Notes: generated by a model from the letters alone, not told the origin. A stretch of DNA of 8,137 bases from Bdellovibrionales bacterium (GCA_027320785.1 DAHVKR010000042.1:1-8137); one strand, 5' to 3'. Positions 1 through 6,997 are shown, counted from the first letter of the stretch. Program-made: numbers and translations.

Positions 1-561
1 ATCTAAATCATTCAATACTATATGGCTTGTAATGGCCAGCCCTCGAATGACCTCTAAAGCAAAGGCCAGTACTAAAATCGAAAAAGTAGCCACACTGAGT
101 GCACGAACAACATAAATTGTAGATCGAGCATCTTCGATTCGTAAATCGACTTGAATTTTCTCAATTTTCTTCATGGTAATTTGCAGCTCTTTAAAGTGCT
201 CTTTAAATTTTTCTCTTAATTCATGCTGTTTAGCTCTAGTTAAACTCGCTATTCCAGGAAAGTTTCTCTTTGCCTTAATGGCGTATATCAGATCTACTCC
301 ATGTGAAACATATCTTTCAACTTTTCCCTTAAACCCTGGATATAGTGAAGGTTTTGCTAGGAAATTTTTCATCTCCTGAATGGCTTTATCGTATTTTTCA
401 TCGAGTACCCACATGAGAATGTTGTACCTCAAACTATCCGCTCTACCAAAGTCAACAGCTTCACTCCCAATCTCAAATATTTTAGCTTCCTCTTGAGCCT
501 GAGCGACATTGATTACAGCTTGAAGCTGCTGTTGATCGACTTTTAATGCAGGTGTTGCCAT
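1..561 (-). CDS. Unrecognised helical protein with one membrane segment, 5' part only
   Basis: An open frame runs on the minus strand from an ATG at 561 to the left edge without a stop, giving the first 187 residues. An in-frame TAA lies four codons upstream, so the start is well bounded; a TTG two codons earlier is the only near alternative. No strong Shine-Dalgarno is visible. Residues 1-145 are soluble and mostly helical: a Gln/Ala-rich start (8-25), then amphipathic helices, with a Lys/Glu-rich helix at about 108-145. A hydrophobic stretch at about 149-177 (from TIYVVRAL to IRGLAI) looks like a transmembrane helix. There is no N-terminal signal peptide, so the N-terminal region is probably cytoplasmic. 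I do not recognise the family. It is transcribed divergently from the coiled-coil gene at 707. The C-terminal domain, which would help to define it, is outside the window. Confidence 0.8.
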   Translation of the reverse strand, partial: MATPALKVDQQQLQAVINVAQAQEEAKIFEIGSEAVDFGRADSLRYNILMWVLDEKYDKAIQEMKNFLAKPSLYPGFKGKVERYVSHGVDLIYAIKAKRNFPGIASLTRAKQHELREKFKEHFKELQITMKKIEKIQVDLRIEDARSTIYVVRALSVATFSILVLAFALEVIRGLAITSHIVLNDLD

Positions 562-606
562 ACTCAAGTCTTATCGGTAATGCTCAAGTAGAATTCAAGA
601 TGCAAA

Positions 607-643
607 CTAGACCTTTTTAATAAATATCAAGTCCTTAGTCTAG
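607..643. promoter_or_regulatory. Inverted repeat in divergent spacer
   Basis: CTAGAC (607-612) and GTCTAG (638-643) form a perfect 6-base inverted repeat around a 25-base AT-rich centre. It lies between the divergent starts at 561 and 707. It could be an operator for either gene, but arms this short can arise by chance and no protein is implicated. Confidence 0.2.
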
Positions 644-670
644 CTCGCGCTACCCGATTCTCCCTCTCTA

Positions 671-700
671 TTTACAAAAGATGCTTCATTCTGAGACAAT
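671..700 (+). promoter_or_regulatory. Candidate sigma-70-like promoter of the coiled-coil gene
   Basis: TTTACA (671-676, five of six to the -35 consensus) is followed after 18 bases by GACAAT (695-700, four of six to the -10 consensus). If this is the promoter, transcription would begin at or very near the ATG at 707, giving a leaderless message. That would fit the lack of any Shine-Dalgarno ahead of this ATG. It rests on consensus matching alone. Confidence 0.3.
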
Positions 701-706
701 TATCTT

Positions 707-1873
707 ATGGATGATAGACACTTAAGACAGTCTTTTACACAATCACTTTTGTCCGACTATGAAATGGAAGAAGCAGAGATTTCTAGATCTTCATCGGGAT
801 TTCAAAATACGACTCAAGATTCTTATGTATCAAAGGATCTGCTCAAATCAGCGACTATTGAAAATCTGATTTCTCAAAATGAAGAACTTATGTCTCGACA
901 AAAAGTGACGCTTCGTCGACTTGCCACGCTCGAAGATTTGAATCAAGAGCTGCAAGATGAAAACTTTCGTCAAAAAAACCAAATCCTTAATTATGCGGAC
1001 CAAGTTCAAGTTTTAAAAGAAAAGGATGCCGCTTGGAAAAATAAAGTAGACGAACTCGAACTTGAAAAAGACAAACTTCTACAGATCGCAAAGGAATACG
1101 AGAAGAACCAAATAGAGCTCGATCGTTTCCGTAAATACCATGATAAAATTAAATTTCAAGTTAAGCCCTATATCCAATCTCTCAAAGACTTGCGAGATCA
1201 AGCTCAGCAAAATCTTGAGACTGTACAAAATCAGCTGCATCTAAAAGAAACTCAAATCAAAGAAATGCGTCAACAGATGCAAGAAGTCCTCAGGCAGTCA
1301 AAAACGCAAATGGATGAAATGCAAAAACAAACTCATGGTGTCATTGAGCAGTTTGAAAGTCAGATGAAAGCTCTTCAGGAAGATAAAGCCCATTTTGAGA
1401 GAAGTTATATTGAGTTTAAATCAAAACTTCAGCAGTCACAGCAAGCTCTTGAAAAGAAGACTGAGCTCGAAAATAAAAATATTGAGCTTGAGCGATCGAA
1501 GCAGGATTTGAAACTTCAGCTCGAATCCGAAATAAATCGTTTACAGTCAAAATCTCAGGATTTAGAGCAGACCAGAACTCGTTTTGAAATTGAAAATGCT
1601 GACTTAAAAAATCACATCCAAGATCAACATTCACAAATTCTTAAGCTTGAAGAGGATTTGATTCAATTAAAGCGCCAAATGGAAAGCTTACGTTTCATGT
1701 GGAATCAGAAAAACGACGAGGCTGAAAGACAAAAAGCCAGCCTCGAGGCCCTTGAAAAACTTAATTATTCTTTGAGTCAAAAGATTGAGGAACTCCGGGA
1801 GTCTCACTCAGAATCTCAATCTCAGATAAATTCGATAGATTCTGAGTTAAAATCTGATTATCAACTTGTGTAG
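707..1873 (+). CDS. Long coiled-coil protein of unknown function
   Basis: A 388-residue protein that I cannot assign to a named family. Residues 1-45 are polar and Ser-rich. From about 50 to about 375 the chain is almost continuous heptad-like sequence rich in Gln, Glu, Lys and Leu (for example LEDLNQELQDENFRQ and IEELRESHSESQ). There is no cysteine, only two glycines and one proline (in VKPYIQ, near residue 154), which may mark a hinge between two coil segments. There is no signal peptide or membrane segment, so it is probably a cytoplasmic rod or scaffold. The start is the first in-frame ATG and has no Shine-Dalgarno; ATG 764 is an alternative but is no better supported. Its last 113 bases overlap, in antisense, the 3' end of the STAS gene. 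Long coiled coils resemble one another by composition, so similarity to SMC or myosin-like proteins should not be read as homology. Confidence 0.85.
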   Translation: MDDRHLRQSFTQSLLSDYEMEEAEISRSSSGFQNTTQDSYVSKDLLKSATIENLISQNEELMSRQKVTLRRLATLEDLNQELQDENFRQKNQILNYADQVQVLKEKDAAWKNKVDELELEKDKLLQIAKEYEKNQIELDRFRKYHDKIKFQVKPYIQSLKDLRDQAQQNLETVQNQLHLKETQIKEMRQQMQEVLRQSKTQMDEMQKQTHGVIEQFESQMKALQEDKAHFERSYIEFKSKLQQSQQALEKKTELENKNIELERSKQDLKLQLESEINRLQSKSQDLEQTRTRFEIENADLKNHIQDQHSQILKLEEDLIQLKRQMESLRFMWNQKNDEAERQKASLEALEKLNYSLSQKIEELRESHSESQSQINSIDSELKSDYQLV

Positions 1874-2222
1874 TTGTAAAATCATGGCTGTTATCCAACG
1901 CTGGCCTAAAAGCCTCCTCAAGCGTTTCATGCAGCTTTAACTGGGAAGCTTTTGTGACTGTTACAAACCTTTTAAAATCAGCAGAAAGTCCTACGAGCTT
2001 TACTCCGCAGCCTTTCATACTTTCGACATCATAGAGGCATTCGAAGAACTCTGTCATCCCCGTTGAGCCTACGAACTGAAGCCTATCTAGTAAAAATATG
2101 ACTTTTTCATCTTGAAGGGACTGGAGACATGCCTCCCGAAAGGCATGGGTTTTTTCCAACTCGATTCGTCCTGATATTTGAACAACAGTCCACTCGCCTT
2201 GTTTGCGCATTGAAGTGATCAT
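1761..2222 (-). CDS. STAS-domain protein (anti-sigma-factor antagonist-like or MlaB-like)
   Basis: A 153-residue protein with a single STAS domain at about residues 6-105. An N-terminal beta strand (WTVVQISGRIEL) is followed by VIFLLDRLQFVGSTGMTEF, where GSTG (52-55) occupies the position of the DSSG loop phosphorylated in SpoIIAA-type antagonists; Ser53 or Thr54 is the candidate site. The usual Asp before the Ser is Gly here. The ATG at 2222 is chosen because AAGGAGG (2236-2230) sits seven bases upstream; an ATG at 2246 would place that site inside the gene. Residues 110-153 form a polar Asn/Ser/Gln-rich tail outside the domain, and residues 117-153 are encoded antisense to the coiled-coil gene. 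No partner kinase, phosphatase or sigma factor is in the window. Its divergent position from lptD also allows an MlaB-like role with a lipid transporter. The domain call is firm; the role is open. Confidence 0.85.
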   Translation of the reverse strand: MITSMRKQGEWTVVQISGRIELEKTHAFREACLQSLQDEKVIFLLDRLQFVGSTGMTEFFECLYDVESMKGCGVKLVGLSADFKRFVTVTKASQLKLHETLEEAFRPALDNSHDFTTTQVDNQILTQNLSNLSEIEILSETPGVPQSFDSKNN

Positions 2223-2332
2223 TCTTGGGCCTCCTTGCCACATCAAGATACTTTTCGGTGGATTTTATTATTACCAGAGGCGACATAAGACCAGTTTGCC
2301 TTTTGGGCAGAGCTCTTTCTACAATAGTCCTG
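2223..2332. promoter_or_regulatory. Divergent spacer between the STAS gene and lptD
   Basis: These 110 bases must hold the promoters of both genes unless those lie inside neighbouring coding sequence. An AT-rich patch at 2262-2273 offers a -10-like TATTAT (2266-2271) toward lptD and a TAATAATA run toward the STAS gene. Neither has a convincing -35 at the right spacing. No Shine-Dalgarno is visible before lptD. A shared, regulated promoter region is plausible but not shown. Confidence 0.35.
2230..2236 (-). promoter_or_regulatory. Ribosome binding site fixing the STAS gene start
   Basis: On the minus strand this reads AAGGAGG, a near-perfect Shine-Dalgarno seven bases before the ATG at 2222. 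It rules against the longer frame beginning at 2246. Confidence 0.85.
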
Positions 2333-4786
2333 ATGTCATTTTTAAAATATTGGGTGGTCCTATTTTTAATAGGTCCTCTTCAGCCTTTTTTTGCCTCGGC
2401 TCGCGATTCTCATTTGAGATTTCCAGCCACCTCCACCCCCGGAGCACGCGTTCAGGGCCTGACTCTCCAAGCTGATAGTTTAGTAAGAGATCATGAGAAA
2501 GAGCTCATCGAGCTGGAGGGACACGTTCAAATCGTAAGAGGAGATCAACATATCTCCTGTCAAAGAGCTCTTATTAATCTGCGATCCAAAAAAATTGAAC
2601 TTTATGGGCAAGTTGTCGTCGTTTCCTCCAAACACACCATCAGTGGTGATGAAGTTCTTTTGGATTACGAGACTGGAACAGGACTGATCAAGAATGGATA
2701 TGTAAAGTCTGGTCATGTCCTCTTTGAAGGCAGCGTCATTCAAAAAATTGGCGATGACGATTTTTATATCTCTCATGCCAACTACACCTCTTGTACAAAC
2801 TGTGAGTCGACTTGGAGCTTCTCAGGACAACAAATTCGAGCTGAATTAGGAGGCTATGCTTATATCAAAAACTCCATTATGCATATTGGAGGAATTCCTG
2901 TCCTTTGGCTTCCCTATCTTGTTGTCCCCCTGAAAAGTGACCGTCAATCAGGTCTCCTCCCCCCCACGATTGGTTCAACACGAGAAGGGGGTCTCGAGTT
3001 TGCACAGCCCTACTTTTGGGCGATTGATAGAAGCTCAGATCTCACCTTTACTCTTAAAAACTTTGAAAAACGTCGGGTCATGGGAATGGCCAGCTATGAA
3101 TATGTTCTAGATGAAAACTCCAAGGGTGAACTCGATACTCAGTGGATAAAAGATAGGGTCTTTAATAATGAAAAGTCCACGTTTCGAGAATTCCATCCCA
3201 ATCAAACCAGCTTCAATCGTTGGTATCTTTATACTGAAAACTATCTAAAAACAGAAGACAACTGGATAGAACGAATCACTTTGCATAATTCATCGGATCT
3301 CAGATACCTACGTGATTTTGAAAAAGAAACTCAGGAAAGAAGCTTCAGCGATCCTGCCTTAGAAAATCGAATCAATTTCACCAAAAATACAGACAACTTT
3401 CATTTCTTGATCGATTCTTCTTATTATATCAATCTACTTCGTACAGATCCCTTATCTAATAACAATGATGCCGTTCATCGCTTACCTGAAATTAACCTTT
3501 CTCAAACCACACAAAAGCTTGGAAACACCCCTTTTCTTTTTTCCTGGGATTTAGATTATGTTAATTTTGCTCGAGCCTCCCAAGGCTACGATGACCTCTC
3601 CGATCCACAAAATGTCGATGGCTATTCAACAACGATTCGAGTTCCTAAAAATGAAGGTGGAAATACACCCGACGATCCAACTTGTGATGATCAACCTAAC
3701 TGTCATTATGTTCATGATGGTCACTACGACGCTGGAGATTTAATCCGAACAGGGCAGCGCATTGATTTTAAGCCAACCTTGAGCGCAAACTTTAGGGCTT
3801 TTGATTCTTTAGACCTCATCCCTCGCATTACCTATCGAGATACCCATTACTTTTTTCCTGTTGGACCGGATAGTGAGGTTAATCGAAGTTACCTCAAAAC
3901 TGAACTGACAAGTAAAATGGCTTTCAGTCACATATATGGAGATGATTCAGCCAAATCAACTCGCTATAAACATGTGATTGAGCCAGAGGTTTCCTATGCC
4001 AACATTCCATGGATGGATTTACAAAAAAATTCCTTCTTTCCAGACCAATCCAGTGTCACCCCCTCTTTTGGTACCAATACCCCTGTCTCTGATGGTGATT
4101 TAACAGGTCCTCTCGGCATTCAATTTGACGAGAACGATCGAATTTTGGATAAAAATCTGATCACCTTTGGCCTAACCAATCGTCTGATTCAAAGATTTTG
4201 GGGCGGAGATGCGAATCAATACCGTCAGGTTGTTCGATTTAAACTCACTCAAAGTTACAATCTAACAAGTGAAGCCACTCGTAATAACCAAAACAGATGG
4301 TCAGATTTGGCGGGAGTTCTTACTGTAAAGTTTGATAATATAGAAACAGATACCTCCTTTAACTACTTCCCCGACCAAAACGTCACAAATATCAAAACTC
4401 GAACAGCCCTTATTAACGACCAAGGACAGTTTTTTGAAATTGGTTTGGATCGTACTTACACCATTGTTCAGGGACAAAAAGTCGTTTACTCAAATCGAGT
4501 TGAAGATTTAACTTTTGGCTTAGGGTTTACATCAGGGCCCGTTAATTTTGTGGGACAGGTTGTTTATGATGCCAACTGGAAAAACTCTAGCAATGAAGCC
4601 CAAATTAAATCATGGGGCTATGTCGCTCAATTAAAACCTCCTGGGGAATGCTGGCAAGTGAATATCACTCATGGACAACAAGTCGGTCGCGATTCTCGTA
4701 TTGATATTGGATTTGAGTTTAATTTTGATGGCACTCCGAAACCTGCTCCGACTCGCTCAACTTTGGATCAGTTTCGAAGTAATTAG
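2333..4786 (+). CDS. lptD: LPS-assembly outer membrane protein LptD
   Basis: LptD is the outer-membrane beta-barrel that, with LptE, inserts lipopolysaccharide into the outer leaflet at the end of the Lpt bridge. This copy has 817 residues (E. coli 784). A signal peptide spans 1-23 (Lys5, hydrophobic core, cleavage after ASA). An OstA/LptA-like jellyroll domain follows at about 44-170 (LQADSL, ELEGHVQI, ELYGQVVV). The family-typical segment YTSCTNC...WSFSGQQI (151-168) leads into IGGIPVLWLPYLVVPLKSDR and then barrel strands to the C terminus. The mature cysteines are 76, 154, 157, 451, 457 and 773. Cys773 (GECWQV) sits where E. coli has the adjacent pair 724/725, so disulfide wiring must differ. 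Residues 443-468 form an Asp/His-rich insert. The ATG at 2333 is chosen for its signal peptide, since the frame itself opens at a TTG at 2225. No lptE is in view; the DUF1003 gene follows closely. Confidence 0.95.
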   Translation: MSFLKYWVVLFLIGPLQPFFASARDSHLRFPATSTPGARVQGLTLQADSLVRDHEKELIELEGHVQIVRGDQHISCQRALINLRSKKIELYGQVVVVSSKHTISGDEVLLDYETGTGLIKNGYVKSGHVLFEGSVIQKIGDDDFYISHANYTSCTNCESTWSFSGQQIRAELGGYAYIKNSIMHIGGIPVLWLPYLVVPLKSDRQSGLLPPTIGSTREGGLEFAQPYFWAIDRSSDLTFTLKNFEKRRVMGMASYEYVLDENSKGELDTQWIKDRVFNNEKSTFREFHPNQTSFNRWYLYTENYLKTEDNWIERITLHNSSDLRYLRDFEKETQERSFSDPALENRINFTKNTDNFHFLIDSSYYINLLRTDPLSNNNDAVHRLPEINLSQTTQKLGNTPFLFSWDLDYVNFARASQGYDDLSDPQNVDGYSTTIRVPKNEGGNTPDDPTCDDQPNCHYVHDGHYDAGDLIRTGQRIDFKPTLSANFRAFDSLDLIPRITYRDTHYFFPVGPDSEVNRSYLKTELTSKMAFSHIYGDDSAKSTRYKHVIEPEVSYANIPWMDLQKNSFFPDQSSVTPSFGTNTPVSDGDLTGPLGIQFDENDRILDKNLITFGLTNRLIQRFWGGDANQYRQVVRFKLTQSYNLTSEATRNNQNRWSDLAGVLTVKFDNIETDTSFNYFPDQNVTNIKTRTALINDQGQFFEIGLDRTYTIVQGQKVVYSNRVEDLTFGLGFTSGPVNFVGQVVYDANWKNSSNEAQIKSWGYVAQLKPPGECWQVNITHGQQVGRDSRIDIGFEFNFDGTPKPAPTRSTLDQFRSN

Positions 4787-4801
4787 TAACCATTTTAAGG
4801 A

Positions 4802-5521
4802 ATGAGTGATTTTTGCATGAGCATACAAACAAAAAAATGTGATATTTGTCATTGTGATTTCGACCTCTCAAAACTTATTTCCGCTGATCTTGTGAGTGAT
4901 TTTTTAACAAAACTGATTCAACAATCAAATCCAGATTGGAACTCCGACAGTTTGATCTGTAAAGAAGATCTCAACCGATTTCGCTCTCTCTATGTTCGTG
5001 AAGCCATTCGAGAAGACATGGGTGAAATTACTCAGTTAGAATCTGACGTATTACAAAGCATCAAGGAACATGAAATTATCACTAGCAATCTCAATCAGGA
5101 GTTTGAACAGGAGTTAACTTTCGGAGATAAGCTATCAGATAGAATTGCTTATTTTGGTGGAAGCTGGAAATTTATTATTTCATTTGCAGTGATCTTGGTT
5201 TCTTGGATTACCCTGAATAGTCTGAGCCTTTTTCAAAAACCTTTCGATCCCTACCCCTATATCTTACTCAATCTTGTTCTTTCCTGTTTAGCAGCTCTTC
5301 AGGCACCTATCATTATGATGAGTCAGAACCGTCAAGAATCTAAAGATCGACTTCGTTCGGAAATGGACTACAAAGTTAATTTAAAGGCCGAGTTAGAAAT
5401 ACGACATCTGAAAGCAAAACTAGATCAACTCGCTTCCCATCAATGGCAACGTTTACTTGAGATCCAAGAACTTCAAACAGATTTAATGGAAGAGTTAGCT
5501 CATCGAAATAAAAAATCTTAA
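4802..5521 (+). CDS. DUF1003 family membrane protein
   Basis: A 239-residue protein matching the DUF1003 family as I know it. The N-terminal part has C13-D-I-C16-H-C18 and IC53KEDLNRFR, a probable small metal-binding knuckle. The core at about 105-205 carries the family signature: LTFGDKLSDRIAYFGGSW, a first membrane helix (122-144), PFDPYPYILLNLVLS leading into a second helix (151-173), then APIIMMSQNRQ and a charged segment DYKVNLKAELEI. The C-terminal 35 residues are predicted coiled coil. The molecular function of this family is not established to my knowledge. TAAGGA (4796-4801) abuts the ATG at 4802 with no spacer, while the next ATG, at 4817, would lie 15 bases away; both spacings are poor, so the start could shift by five residues. 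It begins 15 bases after the lptD stop and is probably co-transcribed with it. Confidence 0.9.
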   Translation: MSDFCMSIQTKKCDICHCDFDLSKLISADLVSDFLTKLIQQSNPDWNSDSLICKEDLNRFRSLYVREAIREDMGEITQLESDVLQSIKEHEIITSNLNQEFEQELTFGDKLSDRIAYFGGSWKFIISFAVILVSWITLNSLSLFQKPFDPYPYILLNLVLSCLAALQAPIIMMSQNRQESKDRLRSEMDYKVNLKAELEIRHLKAKLDQLASHQWQRLLEIQELQTDLMEELAHRNKKS

Positions 5522-5529
5522 CGACTTTC

Positions 5530-5551
5530 AATTTAGTTAACAGTCTAAATT
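5530..5551. terminator. Weak AT-rich hairpin between convergent genes
   Basis: AATTTAG (5530-5536) and CTAAATT (5545-5551) form a perfect 7-base inverted repeat with an 8-base loop. It lies nine bases after the DUF1003 stop and spans the yraN stop codon (5539-5537). With one GC pair and no clean T tract it would be a poor intrinsic terminator. Its position where two operons converge is the main reason to list it. Confidence 0.25.
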
Positions 5552-5854
5552 TCGATAAATAACTTTATTTTGAAAAACAAAGGCTATACAGAGTTGTATG
5601 GACTCATCATATTGAGAGGAGAGGAACTGTGCAGCCCGCTTAAGTCGTTGCAACTGTTTTTCAGAAAGTCGCCTATCAATCCAATCAAAATTCGAAAGAG
5701 ATTTTACTTCTAATAAAATAATCTGTCCCCGAGGACTTCTCATTAGAATGTCGATTTCGGCATAAAAAGTACGGAGTCGATGAGCCAGAATTTCGCAGTC
5801 TCTATTGCGCAGATCCTCTAAAACTTTCTTTTCACAAAGACTTCCGATATCCAC
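5537..5854 (-). CDS. yraN: YraN/UPF0102 family endonuclease-like protein
   Basis: A member of the UPF0102 (YraN) family, which has a restriction-endonuclease-like PD-(D/E)XK fold; its cellular role is poorly defined. Counting from the chosen start, the product has 105 residues. Visible motifs are Glu8 in the N-terminal helix (GSLCEKKV), AEID at 32-35 (the family usually has GEID) and LLEVKS with Glu49 and Lys51, matching the expected acidic/Lys catalytic pattern. A basic helix (LSEKQLQRLKRAAQFL) follows. The start is inferred: GTG 5854, seven bases after the rnhB stop, puts the conserved first helix at the N terminus. The frame remains open upstream to 6064, but those residues lie inside rnhB and do not look like YraN. 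No Shine-Dalgarno is seen, so coupling to rnhB is likely. At 105 residues it is short for the family (E. coli 131) and divergent. Confidence 0.8.
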   Translation of the reverse strand: MDIGSLCEKKVLEDLRNRDCEILAHRLRTFYAEIDILMRSPRGQIILLEVKSLSNFDWIDRRLSEKQLQRLKRAAQFLSSQYDESIQLCIAFVFQNKVIYRNLDC

Positions 5855-5861
5855 ATGAGTA

Positions 5862-6509
5862 TCAGAGTTTGATATCTTCCGTTTTCGAGGCCAGGTACTC
5901 CTTAACTCCACCAAATGTTTTTCGGTGAATAAGGAGAGGTCCTTTTTCTTGGATGGCTTTTCGATGGATCTCTGTCGCATAACCTTTGTGGATTTCAAAT
6001 CCATAACCTGGGTACTCCTTCGAAAGCTCAACCATAAGTTGATCTCTTGCGACCTTTGCCACAATGGAGGCTGCCGAAATCGGGGCCAACCGAAGATCTC
6101 CCTTCACAAAAGCTTTTTGCTTATATTCAGGCAGTCCTGGGATTGTCATGCGTCCATCTACTAAAATCAAAGCACGAGAAACTGAGAGCTTTTGAATGGC
6201 CCTTCTCATTGCTAAAAAAGTCGCCTGCAGAATGTTGAGCTTTTCAATTTCCTCAACAGTTGCGACTCCAATTCCAACCTGATGTTCACTTTGGATTTTT
6301 TCGGCCCAATAAAGCCGTTGCTTTTCGGAAAGTTTTTTTGAATCTGTCAGATCTGAGTCCCAGTGGCTATGATTCAAGATCACTGCACCCGCGTAAACGG
6401 GACCCGCAAGACATCCTCGACCTACCTCGTCGACGCCCATAACAGAAAGCCCTTCTTTTAAGAAGGGCTTCCAATCTATTTTATCAAATTGTTTTTCTTT
6501 TGAGGTCAC
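5862..6509 (-). CDS. rnhB: Ribonuclease HII
   Basis: RNase HII cleaves the RNA strand of RNA-DNA hybrids and incises at single ribonucleotides left in DNA. The 215-residue product (E. coli 198) carries all the expected motifs: GVDEVGRG with Asp27 and Glu28, LTDSKKLS (54-61), LVDG with Asp118, and AASIVAKVARD ending at Asp156. These four acidic residues correspond to E. coli Asp16, Glu17, Asp108 and Asp126. The C-terminal YPGYGFEIHKGYAT is also family-typical. The start is taken as GTG 6509, which shares its first base with the last base of the rplS stop (TAGTG), pointing to translational coupling. An internal ATG for Met24 has AAGAAGGG upstream but would begin at the catalytic motif and remove the first strand, so it is less likely. 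The gene ends seven bases before the yraN start. Confidence 0.95.
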   Translation of the reverse strand: MTSKEKQFDKIDWKPFLKEGLSVMGVDEVGRGCLAGPVYAGAVILNHSHWDSDLTDSKKLSEKQRLYWAEKIQSEHQVGIGVATVEEIEKLNILQATFLAMRRAIQKLSVSRALILVDGRMTIPGLPEYKQKAFVKGDLRLAPISAASIVAKVARDQLMVELSKEYPGYGFEIHKGYATEIHRKAIQEKGPLLIHRKTFGGVKEYLASKTEDIKL

Positions 6510-6988
6510 TATTCAGCAGCATGAGTTGACTCAGTCGCTGAAGCTTCTGTTGCGGCTGTTTCTTGAGAACCACCGCTGACCAATTCAGATTCAATACGAG
6601 CTGCCTTACCTTCCAGTCTACGAAGGTAGTAAAGTTTAGAACGTCGTACTTTACCAATCGAAATAACTTCAACGCGATCTACAGCCGGACTCGAGAAAGG
6701 AAAAGTTCTTTCAACACCTACTCCTGCTGACATTTTGCGAACAGTAAAAGACTTAGTAGCTCCAGAACCTTGGATTTTAATCACGATTCCACGATAAAGC
6801 TGAACACGCTCTTTATCACCTTCTTTTACCTTCACATAAACACCCACAGTGTCACCTGAACTAAATTGAGGGATGCTTTTTTTAGCAGGCGCTGTCACCC
6901 GACGAACCAGGTTTGTTTCAACACCTGACTCTGCCTTTACTTTTTTAGAACGAGTTGCTGATTTTGTCTTAGTTTTTGCCTGTGCCAT
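6509..6988 (-). CDS. rplS: 50S ribosomal protein L19 with long terminal extensions
   Basis: L19 sits at the interface between the ribosomal subunits. The core at about residues 40-133 is clear: [52 protein letters not shown] and [21 protein letters not shown]. The product has 159 residues, against roughly 115 for most L19 proteins. The extra length is at both ends: a Lys/Ala/Thr-rich basic leader (1-37) replaces the usual N-terminal helix, and an Ala/Thr/Glu/Ser-rich acidic tail covers 134-159. The ATG at 6988 is supported by GAAGGA (7003-6998) nine bases upstream, so the leader is probably real. It is 48 bases downstream of the SPOUT methyltransferase gene and overlaps rnhB by one base. Any separate promoter would have to overlap the end of the upstream gene; TTGACC within that gene is followed by no good -10. 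Confidence 0.95.
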   Translation of the reverse strand: MAQAKTKTKSATRSKKVKAESGVETNLVRRVTAPAKKSIPQFSSGDTVGVYVKVKEGDKERVQLYRGIVIKIQGSGATKSFTVRKMSAGVGVERTFPFSSPAVDRVEVISIGKVRRSKLYYLRRLEGKAARIESELVSGGSQETAATEASATESTHAAE

Positions 6989-6997
6989 AAAAATCCA

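Noticed and set aside
173..379. Plus-strand open frame opposite the left-edge gene
   Set aside because: The minus-strand frame is longer, continuous from 561 to the edge, and has a sensible protein composition; this frame has neither.
1416..1634. Minus-strand open frame inside the coiled-coil gene
   Set aside because: It is antisense to a strong coding frame with clear heptads, has no supported start, and its product resembles no family.
950..1800. Repeated-looking Gln/Glu/Lys sequence as a possible tandem repeat
   Set aside because: The similarity is the heptad composition of a coiled coil; I found no exact or regular DNA repeat unit.
1891..1899. TTATCCAAC, resembling a DnaA box
   Set aside because: It is a single imperfect copy inside the STAS coding sequence with no neighbouring boxes or AT-rich unwinding region.
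2223..2246. Longer STAS start at ATG 2246
   Set aside because: It would bury a perfect AAGGAGG Shine-Dalgarno inside the coding sequence; the ATG at 2222 is spaced ideally from that site.
2225..2332. Longer LptD start at TTG 2225
   Set aside because: The added 36 residues precede a complete signal peptide that begins at ATG 2333 and would overlap the STAS ribosome binding site region.
2480..2776. Minus-strand open frame inside lptD
   Set aside because: It is the shadow of the conserved LptA-like domain of LptD.
5855..6064. Upstream extension of yraN to ATG 6064
   Set aside because: These codons lie wholly inside rnhB in another frame and encode nothing like the YraN N terminus.
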